A stretch of 64,000 nucleotides of DNA from JBBQVS01 sp963792705 (GTDB lineage: Bacteria; Chloroflexota; Ktedonobacteria; Ktedonobacterales; Ktedonobacteraceae): assembly GCA_963792705.1 (NCBI GenBank), contig CAWBXD010000006.1, forward strand, positions 36,969 through 100,968, in the 5' to 3' direction. This document shows, in pieces, positions 17,153-25,585 of the stretch; the first letter of the stretch is position 1; each line of letters opens with the position of its first letter. The notes under the pieces were generated by a model, which worked only from the letters and a program-made list of their open reading frames with translations, made no database searches and had not been told where the DNA came from. A program made the position numbers and the translations under genes.

Positions 17153-18871
17153 TTATTCACCATCCGAGCCAATCAAAAAAGAGACAAGAGATGGAGAATG
17201 ACGTATAGAAGGTGGAGCTTTTTTCCAGTATGCATGGCTTCTCCACGATACATTAGCATGGATACGCAGTAGGAGCAAGGCAGTGACAAGTATCCAGAAA
17301 CAGAATGCAAGGTCTTGCTCTAAAAACGCGCTATCAACTTGGCCCTGCACTAGCGCGGCTAGCATTGCAGCACCAACACCCACAGTCATCCAACGCAAAT
17401 GTTCTGATCCTTTATAGAAATTTGAGTCAAGGTGTCGCATAATACGCGAGAAGAGCCAAAAGAAAAGCACAAGGATGGCGACAAAGGCAAGCAAGCCAAA
17501 CACACCAATACTGACCCATATGTGCAAAAAGATGTTATGTGGATGTGAGAGTGTTGGTTCATATTTAAGTCCTGTATCAGCGTGAGTTACAGGGTCTTGC
17601 TCAATCCAATAATGATAGTGTGCATCGCAAATTGTGTTGCTACTATAGTGACACAGCCAATTATCCATACCATACCCTACCCACGGACTATCATGAATCA
17701 TGCGTATTGCACTCTCCCAAAGATAGATACGCTTCGTTACTGTACTTACTGTATGAATGCCTTTCCCACTGTCACTAGGGTGATGTTCTACCAAGAGATT
17801 AACTATCTGCGTATGAAACACCAGTGCCATAACCAGGATTACGCCAGCGAGTACAGCACTTCCAGCAAGCACTATTTTGCGATTACGAAGCGAGAGCGCA
17901 ATTACAAAAATTAGGGCGAGCGCGATAGCAACCCATGCGCCTAGTGATTGCGTCAGGTAGAGCACGACGAGCATTGGCAGACAACATATTAATGCGATTA
18001 GACGAAGACGTGACGAGACCTTTGCCAGCAATAACGCAAAACAAATAGGCAATACATAGTCAAAGAGTAAACCAATACTATTTGCACTTCCATACACCGC
18101 ATAGATGCGATGAACACCATCCTGTAGTTTCAAGGTATTCTTGAAAAACAGTATCTGCGCTAAGCCAAGCCCCGCTATTATGAGTCCAGTCCCCACTAAC
18201 GCACTCAGCAAACGTGTCACATCCTGTTTTGTACGCAGACACGTTAGCGCGAGTAGCACATAGACGAGCGGGTCAAACACTTCTTCACGAAATGCGCGCA
18301 GGGCAATTGTATGATTGAAAGCAATAAGAATAGAAAATGCCGCGACAAGCAAGAAGAGGAGCGAGGGAACAAGAAATGGCCCCAATCGACCTCGTATTTG
18401 GCCCCGTATAGGCCAATAACTCCAACGTTGTCGTTGCACAAGTATTTGCAGAAGTGCAACAAGCACACATGTTGCGAGTGTTATTTCGACGAGGCTAAAC
18501 TCATAATGACGAAACACCACTTTTTGCTGCAAGTAGTACGGTAAAGAAAGTGGCAGTAAAGCGACCGCAAAGGGTAAGCGATACCAACATAGTACGGCAA
18601 AGATGAGCAAAAAAGGAAGCGATGATAATGGATTATGAAACAATGAAGACGTGAACGAGAGATGACCTATGTGAATATTTGGGTTACTTACCACATAGTA
18701 CAATGCCATCGAAAGAATAAGGCCACCTTCTACAAGCCGATCATGCCAGAATGGAGACCACCGAGTATTGATGCGCCGATTGGCTGATGGCGGTTGAGTA
18801 GGAGAACTCAAAACTACTTTTTGTTTTATTGTATCTAAAGCTGTTATATCTATTGTTCTATTTTCGTTCAT
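17153..18871 (-). CDS. O-antigen ligase / Wzy-type polymerase family protein
   Basis: The ~572-residue protein has about 11-12 transmembrane helices and a large outside loop (about 385-470) that contains HDSPWVGYGMDNWL and LSHPHNIFLHIWVSIG. The H-N/x pattern in this loop is the hallmark of the Wzy_C (O-antigen ligase) family, which transfers lipid-linked polysaccharide or glycans at the outer face of the membrane. The ATG at 18871 is preferred over a GTG at 18880. No other polysaccharide genes are adjacent; the nearest envelope gene is the distant DUF2079 protein. Substrate is unknown. Confidence 0.72.
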   Translation of the reverse strand: MNENRTIDITALDTIKQKVVLSSPTQPPSANRRINTRWSPFWHDRLVEGGLILSMALYYVVSNPNIHIGHLSFTSSLFHNPLSSLPFLLIFAVLCWYRLPFAVALLPLSLPYYLQQKVVFRHYEFSLVEITLATCVLVALLQILVQRQRWSYWPIRGQIRGRLGPFLVPSLLFLLVAAFSILIAFNHTIALRAFREEVFDPLVYVLLALTCLRTKQDVTRLLSALVGTGLIIAGLGLAQILFFKNTLKLQDGVHRIYAVYGSANSIGLLFDYVLPICFALLLAKVSSRLRLIALICCLPMLVVLYLTQSLGAWVAIALALIFVIALSLRNRKIVLAGSAVLAGVILVMALVFHTQIVNLLVEHHPSDSGKGIHTVSTVTKRIYLWESAIRMIHDSPWVGYGMDNWLCHYSSNTICDAHYHYWIEQDPVTHADTGLKYEPTLSHPHNIFLHIWVSIGVFGLLAFVAILVLFFWLFSRIMRHLDSNFYKGSEHLRWMTVGVGAAMLAALVQGQVDSAFLEQDLAFCFWILVTALLLLRIHANVSWRSHAYWKKAPPSIRHSPSLVSFLIGSDGE

Positions 18872-18997
18872 ATAAAGCACTACTTTACAAAAGAATATGT
18901 CTAGCTACTATTAGGGCAACATGCAAGACGGCGTGTAGAGCATGTGACAAGAAAAATATTCTCTTCTTTACTATAGAACGTTGGAGACATAAAATTC

Positions 18998-19039
18998 AAT
19001 GCGGAGGCTACCAAGAGTACTCTTGACAGTCTCCGCATT
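18998..19039. terminator. Hairpin between the aminotransferase and O-antigen-ligase genes
   Basis: AATGCGGAGGCTACCAAGAG (18998-19017) pairs imperfectly with 19020-19039, followed on the minus strand by an AT-rich tract. It lies just downstream of the HemL-like gene, as expected for its terminator. Confidence 0.55.
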
Positions 19040-19054
19040 CTATAAAGAAATGTT

Positions 19055-20428
19055 TTAACGACTCAATTCAGAAACAAACTGACGAAAGACATGCATGTGA
19101 TGGTCAATATCATCTTGCGTGTGCTGTACAGAAATTGTCCACTGATCATCAAGTCCTGGTGGGAAAAGAATACCACGATTGACCAGGAAAAGCCAGTAGG
19201 CATAGGAGAGTTCCATGTCGATGTCCCACCATGCACGATAGTTGCGCGCACGTTGGTGGCGGAACATCGCACAACCTTTCGCGCCAATTTGAGCAACGTG
19301 CATAGGCAAGTCAAATTCTTCAATGACGCCTGTGTAGCCATCGGCGAGTTGCTTTGAGAGCGCATTAGCGTGGGCATGAGCTTCGGGCGTAAAGATTTCC
19401 GTCAATGTTATTAAGCCTGCACGCATTGACATTGGGTTGCCATTGAAGGTTCCCAGGTGGAGGACTTCACCACTACTGATGTGATCCATAATCTCTTTAC
19501 GGCCACCAAAAGCTCCAATTGGCATACCACCACCAATGGATTTTGCAAGGCAAATCAGGTCTGGCTCAACAGGATAAATCTCTGTGACACCGCCGGGAGC
19601 AACTGTAACTCCTGTTTTCACTTCGTCGAAAATGAGCAGTACATCATGACGACGTGTAATATCGCGCACACTTTGCAGATAGCCAGCGTCAGGTAGCATA
19701 ATACCAACGTTCATCAGTACGGCTTCGGTGATAACAGCCGCAACTTCGCCTTCGTGCTCAGTCAAAATGCGATCTAGTGCCTCAGCATCATTATACGGGG
19801 CGATAATGACATTGCCTTTTACGTCTGCTGGAATGCCTTTTGAGGCTGGTACGGTGTTGGGATGCTCAGGAGGGCCAGCTGCTTCTCTGGACGGTTTTGT
19901 GCTCATCATGACTGCATCGTGGTGTCCATGATATGAACCTTCGATTTTAACGATCTTGTCACGGTTCTTATGTGCGCGCGCGAGTCGTAGCGCATCCATC
20001 GTCGCCTCTGTACCAGAGTTTGAGAAACGTACTTGCTCAAGAGGGGCAAAACGGCGCACAAGTTCTTCAGCGAGAAAAACTACTTCCGCACTTGGTAACG
20101 AATAGAGGCTCCCATTACCAAGTTGTTCGCGTAGAGCTTTTACCAGGATAGGATGTGAGTGACCAACGAGCAGACTACCAAAGGCAAGGTGGAAATCGGC
20201 GTATTCGTTACCATCGTAGTCCCAGATATGGCTTCCCTCGGCACGGCTGATAAATAGTGGATATGGGGGGACAGCCTGGAACGAACTAGAGACACCTAGT
20301 GGCAGCGATGTCATACCGCGCTGATGGATTTCGTGCGAACGTGGTGTACGCTTCCTGAACTCAGCATCTTCACGTGCGATAATTTCTTGTACAAGTTTTG
20401 GGCTTACTGTAATAGGGTCCTGAAGCAT
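19055..20428 (-). CDS. HemL-like class III aminotransferase (glutamate-1-semialdehyde aminomutase family)
   Basis: This 457-residue PLP enzyme has the class III landmarks SNSGTEATMDALRLARA (phosphate site), KIEGSYHGHHDAV, IFDEVKTGV (cofactor Asp) and LAKSIGGGMPIGAFGG, where the Lys forms the Schiff base. These patterns are closest to glutamate-1-semialdehyde 2,1-aminomutase, which makes 5-aminolevulinate. The protein is about 25 residues longer than typical HemL, and no other heme gene is nearby, so it may be a paralogue acting on another omega-amino or 2-amino substrate. A long leader (~170 nt) separates it from a promoter that carries a palindrome. Confidence 0.75.
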   Translation of the reverse strand: MLQDPITVSPKLVQEIIAREDAEFRKRTPRSHEIHQRGMTSLPLGVSSSFQAVPPYPLFISRAEGSHIWDYDGNEYADFHLAFGSLLVGHSHPILVKALREQLGNGSLYSLPSAEVVFLAEELVRRFAPLEQVRFSNSGTEATMDALRLARAHKNRDKIVKIEGSYHGHHDAVMMSTKPSREAAGPPEHPNTVPASKGIPADVKGNVIIAPYNDAEALDRILTEHEGEVAAVITEAVLMNVGIMLPDAGYLQSVRDITRRHDVLLIFDEVKTGVTVAPGGVTEIYPVEPDLICLAKSIGGGMPIGAFGGRKEIMDHISSGEVLHLGTFNGNPMSMRAGLITLTEIFTPEAHAHANALSKQLADGYTGVIEEFDLPMHVAQIGAKGCAMFRHQRARNYRAWWDIDMELSYAYWLFLVNRGILFPPGLDDQWTISVQHTQDDIDHHMHVFRQFVSELSR

Positions 20429-20604
20429 AAAAGCTCCTTTTCATGAAGAAAACACACCCAATAGGTAGCAATAAATGCTAAGGATGTGCTAACGCAATAC
20501 GAGTAGTGTGTTATTATCTTACCGTTGCTATAAAGTGTACCCAATAGAAATGAAAATAGCAAGCTTTCATTAGTAATGCTACGAAATAATTTTATATTTT
20601 AATA

Positions 20605-20632
20605 TTTATATACGAATATCGTATATTGACAA
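20605..20632 (-). promoter_or_regulatory. Putative promoter of the HemL-like gene with a PadR-like palindrome
   Basis: On the minus strand TTGTCA (20632-20627) and TATAAA (20610-20605) are 16 bp apart. The spacer holds the core of the inverted repeat ATATACGA-ATA-TCGTATAT (20608-20626). This closely resembles the core of the padR operator at 14.7 kb (ATACGATATATCGTAT), one base shorter in the middle. Confidence 0.45.
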
Positions 20633-20648
20633 TTGCAGTTTCATACAC

Positions 20649-20700
20649 AACAAAAAGATAGATTGCATAGCAGTTTAGCTATACAATCTATCTTTTTGTT
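20649..20700. terminator. Bidirectional terminator after the FTR1 gene
   Basis: Arms 20649-20671 and 20678-20700 pair at 22 of 23 positions around a 6-nt loop, with A-rich and T-rich outer ends. The position fits termination of the FTR1 transcript. Confidence 0.72.
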
Positions 20701-20707
20701 AGCAGCT

Positions 20708-21586
20708 TTAAGCGTGACTTGTTACTGCTTCACGTTTTGCCATTGTTTGTTTACTATCTATGTTTGGCTTTTGTGTAGGTGGTTTACGTGTTATCCAGAA
20801 AAAGATACCACCAGCAACAAGAAGGTATGCGCCATACATTAGCCCTTGCAGAATGGTAGGTGACTCAGCATAGCCCAGGAAGGTGTGTAAAATGTCGCCA
20901 AGAGTGCTATCTTCACTGAGAATGTGTGCGGTATTCCAAAGAGGCGTCGTTCCAATAGCTATCCAATTTAGTTCTTGCATGTTTTGAACGGCGTTTCCAA
21001 GGAGACCTGCGGCAAAGAACAAGAGGACAATGCCCATAACACGGAAAAACAGCCGATAATCGAGGCGATAACCAAGACGGTAAATGAGTATACACAATCC
21101 TATGGAAACGAGGAGACCAAGTGCAGCACCAAGGAGCAGTTGAGGACCGCTTGTTTGGAAAGCAAAGGCTAGCATAAACACGGCCGTCTCTAATCCCTCA
21201 CGTCCTACAGTTGAGAACGCGAGCAACCCTAGAGCAAAGCCAGAGCTAGCAGCACTTGCTTTAGCGACAAATTCTTTTTTCATCGAGCGACTGTGGCTTT
21301 GCATCCAGAAGGTCATTGTTGTTAGCAGAACGACTGCAACGAGGTAGGTTATTGTTTCAAAGATGGTCTGAAATGTTGATCCTGCATAGCTGTGTATCGT
21401 GATATAGAGTGCGAGGCCACCAAGCAACGAGCCAAGTACCGCCAATCCCACTCCAATCCATACAGCACGTGCTTGATGCGTCATTCCAAGCTGACGTAGT
21501 GCAGCGAAGAGCAGACTGACAATAAGGCTGGCCTCTAGCCCTTCTCGTAAAAAGAGAACAAATGCAGCAACCATTACTATATACAC
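20708..21586 (-). CDS. efeU: FTR1-family iron permease
   Basis: The 292-residue membrane protein has seven hydrophobic helices and two copies of the iron-binding R-E-G-L-E motif (LREGLEASLIV near residue 14 and GREGLETAVFML near 128), the signature of FTR1/EfeU high-affinity iron permeases. The C-terminal tail is short and basic. The partner proteins EfeO and EfeB are not nearby, so it may act alone or with partners elsewhere. The DtxR-family regulator gene lies directly upstream on the same strand, and the promoter in the 106-bp gap between them contains a DtxR-like palindrome, so iron-dependent repression is likely. EfeU is used here as the family name. Confidence 0.85.
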   Translation of the reverse strand: MYIVMVAAFVLFLREGLEASLIVSLLFAALRQLGMTHQARAVWIGVGLAVLGSLLGGLALYITIHSYAGSTFQTIFETITYLVAVVLLTTMTFWMQSHSRSMKKEFVAKASAASSGFALGLLAFSTVGREGLETAVFMLAFAFQTSGPQLLLGAALGLLVSIGLCILIYRLGYRLDYRLFFRVMGIVLLFFAAGLLGNAVQNMQELNWIAIGTTPLWNTAHILSEDSTLGDILHTFLGYAESPTILQGLMYGAYLLVAGGIFFWITRKPPTQKPNIDSKQTMAKREAVTSHA

Positions 21587-21647
21587 TTTCTTATCACGCG
21601 AGACATGGACATTCCCACATCTCGTTAATTCCTACTTCTATACTAAG

Positions 21648-21677
21648 ATATTAGCACATGCTAACGTATATCGTCAA
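21648..21677 (-). promoter_or_regulatory. FTR1 promoter with a DtxR-like operator
   Basis: On the minus strand TTGACG (21677-21672) and TAATAT (21653-21648) are 18 bp apart. The palindrome TTAGCA-CA-TGCTAA (21651-21664) overlaps the -10 box and the spacer. It resembles DtxR/IdeR boxes (TTAGGTTAGCCTAA-like), so metal-loaded repressor would block the polymerase. Confidence 0.6.
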
Positions 21678-21692
21678 GATATAAGAAACACG

Positions 21693-22391
21693 CTAGCGTG
21701 TGACCCATAGTTTAGCAGCGGATGCTGGACTGATAGATACCTCGCGTTCTTCGACACGCAAGCGCACATTCTCATGATGCTCTTCGGCAATAGATGTGTG
21801 CTTAGCAAGGATAGTTAATTGCATTCCTGGCATGAGACCCTTCTCTTCAAAGTAGCGAATCAATGCTTCCTCGTCTTCAACCACTTCCGAAATGGATAGG
21901 AGGGTTACAGTTTCACCTGGATCAATTGTAGAAAGACGAAGTGCGTTATGGTTTTTGAGGTAGTTGCGTGCATCGACGGAACCAGGGATAGGATTACCAT
22001 GAGGGCAGGTCGTGGGGTTACTTAAGCTCGCAATAACACGCGCCTCCACAGCACCAGAGATAAAATGCTCTAAGCGACACGCTTCCTCGTGAACCTGGTG
22101 CCAGGGCATACCCAGCATATCGACGAGAAAGCGTTCTGTTAAGCGGTGGCGGCGTAATACGGCCTCTGCTGCTTGGTTGCCTGCTTCGGTTAGCGTCACC
22201 AGACGCCTCTGATCCATTTCAATGTAGCCATCACGGACTAATCGCTTTAACATCTCCGTCACGGTAGGAGCGGATACACCAAATTTTTGGGCCAACCTTG
22301 CGCCAATTACAACTTCATCTTCCATGCTCATGTTGTAAATGGTTTCCAGATATTCTTCTACCGTTGCACTTAGCAGTTCATGTGTTTTCAT
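21693..22391 (-). CDS. DtxR/MntR-family metal-dependent repressor
   Basis: This 232-residue protein has an N-terminal winged helix (TVEEYLETIYNM, then GVSAPTVTEMLKRLVRDGYI), a dimerisation and metal domain with DtxR-like ligands (AEAVLRRHRLTERFLVDML, EEACRLEHFIS, CPHGNPIPG), and a C-terminal FeoA/SH3-like domain (about 155-230). The three-domain layout is that of DtxR/IdeR rather than the shorter MntR. It should bind Fe(II) or Mn(II) and repress the FTR1 permease gene downstream. A TTAGCATGCT half-palindrome at 22437-22446, upstream of its own start, hints at autoregulation. Confidence 0.85.
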   Translation of the reverse strand: MKTHELLSATVEEYLETIYNMSMEDEVVIGARLAQKFGVSAPTVTEMLKRLVRDGYIEMDQRRLVTLTEAGNQAAEAVLRRHRLTERFLVDMLGMPWHQVHEEACRLEHFISGAVEARVIASLSNPTTCPHGNPIPGSVDARNYLKNHNALRLSTIDPGETVTLLSISEVVEDEEALIRYFEEKGLMPGMQLTILAKHTSIAEEHHENVRLRVEEREVSISPASAAKLWVTR

Positions 22392-22477
22392 TACTTATAA
22401 TGTCCTGTGTAGTACTGGCACTAGTCCTGTTGTACTTTAGCATGCTTCTCTAGTATGGGTCAAGGGAAACAAGGGTA

Positions 22478-22531
22478 TTGACAACTATCTTCTCTTTTGT
22501 TATTATTACGTTGAACGTAATAATAACAAAA
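22478..22531 (+). promoter_or_regulatory. Promoter-operator of the PadR-ABC operon
   Basis: TTGACA (22478-22483) and TATTAT (22501-22506) are 17 bp apart. A perfect inverted repeat with 18-bp arms (22495-22512 and 22514-22531) and a 1-nt centre covers the -10 box and the transcription start. Bound PadR would block transcription. Confidence 0.75.
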
Positions 22532-22550
22532 TATGGTGGAGGTTTGCACC

Positions 22551-22862
22551 ATGGGTTTGTCTCCTCTCGGTCGGTTTTCTGATTTATCGCTTCTCATTTT
22601 GGCAAGTCTTGCTGGGGGAGCGAAGCATGGTTATGCCATCATGGAAGATATTGAGACATTTTCTGGAACACGGCTAGGGGCAGGAGCATTATATGGCGCG
22701 ATTGCTCGTCTGGAGGACCATGAGTTGATTGAACCTCTTCCTTCAGAGGACCGAAGGCGTCCCTACCGTTTGACCACTACTGGTGCAGCATTCCTGCAAG
22801 ACCAGCTTACCAGTTTAGAAACCTTTGCGACGATGGGCTTACGGAGGTTGGCGAGCATATGA
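22551..22862 (+). CDS. PadR-family transcriptional regulator
   Basis: The 103-residue single-domain PadR protein starts at the ATG at 22551, placed 8 bp after GGAGG (22538-22542). An ATG at 22533 is also in frame but has no ribosome site and lies within 2 bp of the operator. The winged-helix motifs LLILASLAGGAKHGYAIMED, AGALYGAIARLEDHELI and RRRPYRLTTTG are clear. It is the first gene of a five-gene operon and overlaps the next by 4 bp (ATGA). It very likely represses its own operon and responds to a compound handled by the ABC transporter. Confidence 0.88.
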   Translation: MGLSPLGRFSDLSLLILASLAGGAKHGYAIMEDIETFSGTRLGAGALYGAIARLEDHELIEPLPSEDRRRPYRLTTTGAAFLQDQLTSLETFATMGLRRLASI

Positions 22863-23767
22863 GAATAGAAAAGTGGCTGCTTCATCTCTACCCGCGTGTG
22901 TGGCGTACACGATACGAAGAGGAAGTTCTTGCGTTGCTTGAGGTACGTTCTCTTTCTTCTGTCCATTGTCTCGAAATGATTCTCGAAGCCCTTGACGCTC
23001 ATCTACATCCGCAATTCGGGACGAGAGGAATGCCTGTATCTGAGAGGGTTGCCCATCTCTTTCACTCTCTACGGGGATCACTTCTAGCTGTATTTTGCTC
23101 ATACATTAGCTTTGTCGTTGCTGGCTTAGCCTTCCAGCACTTAGCAGAAGGGCATGCCTTCATAATGCTAGCAAATACTTATCCGCTAATAGATGCCTCA
23201 TTTTCACTTATCATTCTCGGTTCAATTATAGCACTTTTGGCTATTATCATCGGTGGTCTTCCCATTGTCTGGACAGTTGTCAAAGAAGCATTCGCGACCA
23301 AACAGATGCGTCTTTTGCTCTTACTAGCTGTTCCTTTCCTTGCTCTAGCAGTCTTGTTAAGCACAATTCAGGTTCTTGGTCATACCTTTGCGGGTCAGCA
23401 TTCAGAGATCATTAGTAGGACCATCTTTGTTAGCGTCTTTTTAACAACAGCAGGAATGAGTACGGCTTCCGTATGTGTTGCGGTTACTCGGAGTCCTCTT
23501 GCAAGGAATGTGCTCCGTTTCGCTGTTTTTCCTTCTGCCATCGCTACTATTGCAATGCTTGTCATGCTCATAGGAACGTTCTGCTGGGGAATCAGTATTC
23601 AGAGTACTGCACCGTCCCTCTTTGCGGGTCATGATGGCCTAGTAGGTTCGAGCACAATTCTTACGTGGCTAGGGATACTTATCACGATGACTATTGCAAC
23701 GAGTATTGCTATCTCCTTTCTCATTCGTAGTCTCTCAGTTCGTTCTGTGCTTCACACTATATCATAA
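22859..23767 (+). CDS. PadR-coupled membrane protein
   Basis: The 302-residue protein starts with WLLHLYPRVWRTRYEEEVLALLE, a conserved amphipathic opening found in membrane proteins encoded after PadR genes. A linker and about seven transmembrane helices (residues 75-295) follow. Function is unknown. Its start overlaps the PadR stop (ATGA), so the two are translationally coupled. It may sense membrane stress or work with the ABC transporter that follows 78 bp later. Confidence 0.65.
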   Translation: MRIEKWLLHLYPRVWRTRYEEEVLALLEVRSLSSVHCLEMILEALDAHLHPQFGTRGMPVSERVAHLFHSLRGSLLAVFCSYISFVVAGLAFQHLAEGHAFIMLANTYPLIDASFSLIILGSIIALLAIIIGGLPIVWTVVKEAFATKQMRLLLLLAVPFLALAVLLSTIQVLGHTFAGQHSEIISRTIFVSVFLTTAGMSTASVCVAVTRSPLARNVLRFAVFPSAIATIAMLVMLIGTFCWGISIQSTAPSLFAGHDGLVGSSTILTWLGILITMTIATSIAISFLIRSLSVRSVLHTIS

Positions 23768-23845
23768 GGCTACAGTACTAAGGGTAGTGGTTCGTACCAA
23801 CATATTTGCGAAACAAGTATTTACTATTTTAATAAGGACATACGC

Positions 23846-24751
23846 ATGATTATACAAACGAACAACTTGACTAAGAAGTATGGGCCAACAGAAGTTGTGT
23901 CTGGTTTGAACATGAACGTAGAAGAGGGGAGTATTTACGGATTTCTTGGACCAAATGGAGCGGGCAAAACAACGACTATTCGTATGTTACTCGGCTTAAT
24001 TACACCTTCGATGGGAGAGATACTTCTCTTTGGACAGAAGTTACAACACGACAAAAAACACCTTCTGAGTCGTATTGGCTCACTTGTCGAAGTGCCATCG
24101 GTCTACTCACATCTCACGGGGAAAGAAAATCTCCGGGTAGTCACAACACTATTAGACCTTCCTCAAGCACGCATCGAACAAGTACTCAAATTAGTTGATC
24201 TCACACATGATGCAGGCCGAAAAGTCCAGGAATATTCTCTTGGGATGAAACAACGCCTGGGAATTGCGTTAGCCTTGTTACATCAGCCCAGGTTACTTAT
24301 TCTTGATGAACCCACTAACGGTCTTGATCCACAAGGGATGCGGGAAATGCGCGATTTCTTACTCATACTACCTGAACAACTTGGTATGACTATCTTCTTG
24401 TCCAGCCACTTGCTGAGCGAGGTCGAACAGATTGCTACGCATATCGGTATTCTCAATCAAGGCCAACTTCTGTTCCAGAACACTCTCGCTGCACTGCAGA
24501 ACGAAACTAAAGGTCGTATTTCTTTGAAAGTAAGCAATTCTTCAAGAGCAAAAGTACTTCTCCAATACCACCTTGCTCCCACACAGAATGCAATACATGA
24601 TAACCAGACTCTTATGATACAGGTGAATTCAGAGTACGAAATTGCGGAGGTAATAAGGCATCTCATAGAGGAAAATATCGACATCTATGCCGTCATTCCA
24701 CAAACACTCCACTTAGAAGATATCTTTTTCCAATATACAGAAAGGAAGTAA
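23846..24751 (+). CDS. ABC transporter ATP-binding protein (BcrA/drug-export type)
   Basis: This 301-residue ATPase has Walker A GPNGAGKTT (near 36), signature YSLGMKQRLGIALAL (near 132), Walker B LLILDEPTNGLD (near 152), and the H-loop SSHLLSEVEQ. The ~80-residue C-terminal extension is typical of ABC-2 exporters for lipids, bacteriocins or antibiotics (BcrA/NatA class). Its permease gene starts 2 bp after its stop. The pair forms the transport core of a PadR-controlled operon, which suggests self-protection or drug export. Confidence 0.9.
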   Translation: MIIQTNNLTKKYGPTEVVSGLNMNVEEGSIYGFLGPNGAGKTTTIRMLLGLITPSMGEILLFGQKLQHDKKHLLSRIGSLVEVPSVYSHLTGKENLRVVTTLLDLPQARIEQVLKLVDLTHDAGRKVQEYSLGMKQRLGIALALLHQPRLLILDEPTNGLDPQGMREMRDFLLILPEQLGMTIFLSSHLLSEVEQIATHIGILNQGQLLFQNTLAALQNETKGRISLKVSNSSRAKVLLQYHLAPTQNAIHDNQTLMIQVNSEYEIAEVIRHLIEENIDIYAVIPQTLHLEDIFFQYTERK

Positions 24752-24753
24752 TC

Positions 24754-25533
24754 ATGACGTTTTTCGGTGCCTTAGGAGCAACATTTTTGACACTGAAGCG
24801 CACTCGCGCTTTGTGGCTTGCTATCGTTGCTCCATTATTTATTGTACTGTTTCGTATGCTTCTGTTGCTTTTTACGACCGATCCATATGTCGAGAAATAT
24901 GCGTGGGATAGTTTATTCGAGAATAACTCCTTTTTCTGGTTTGGTTTGCTTTTTCTACTCACGGGAGCACTCGATTGTGCCTTGCTGGTCGATATTGATC
25001 GTGCCGCGCATAGCTGGAAGTATGTCTTTGCCTTACCCGTCTCAAGAACTTCGTGGTATCTGGCAAAATTCGTTGTGGCTATCGCGCTCGTGTTTGTTAG
25101 TAATATAGTTTTGTTTGTTGCGACGCTCATCGTTGGCTATCTACTCGCTCTACTTGCTCCACAACAAGGGTTTACTCTCGGGGCACCTCATATACTCTAT
25201 TATATAGGGGTGATTTTGTTAGAAACGGTTGCGGCCCTTTTCCTCATTGCCATTTATACATGGCTTAGTATGCGAACGAAAAATTTTATTTTGCCTGCGG
25301 CACTTGGTGTGGTAGCTATGGTGATCAACCTCGTTGTGTATAATAGCGCGGTAGCCCAGAAGTTCGTTCCCTGGATGTATGCGCTAGATATTGGCAGGAT
25401 TCTGACACGAATCCCTCAATCACAGCCCTATGTCGGATGGCCCCTACCAATTGTCATTCTCATTAGCTGCGTTGGAGCATTCTGTTTTACGTTGCTTGGC
25501 ATATGGGAATTTAGTAGGCGCGATATCTATTAG
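24754..25533 (+). CDS. ABC-2 type permease
   Basis: The 259-residue protein has six hydrophobic helices and the short N-terminal cytosolic segment FLTLKRTRALWLAIVAP of ABC-2 permeases (lantibiotic-immunity, BcrB-like size). The stretch AHSWKYVFALPVSRTSWYLAKF is the typical coupling-helix region between TM2 and TM3. It directly follows the ATPase gene and would form a homodimeric channel with it. The exported substrate is unknown. Confidence 0.82.
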   Translation: MTFFGALGATFLTLKRTRALWLAIVAPLFIVLFRMLLLLFTTDPYVEKYAWDSLFENNSFFWFGLLFLLTGALDCALLVDIDRAAHSWKYVFALPVSRTSWYLAKFVVAIALVFVSNIVLFVATLIVGYLLALLAPQQGFTLGAPHILYYIGVILLETVAALFLIAIYTWLSMRTKNFILPAALGVVAMVINLVVYNSAVAQKFVPWMYALDIGRILTRIPQSQPYVGWPLPIVILISCVGAFCFTLLGIWEFSRRDIY

Positions 25534-25585
25534 CTAGGGCGAGGCTTTAACTAGAGAAATATTGAGAATGGAGCGAGAGAAAAGA

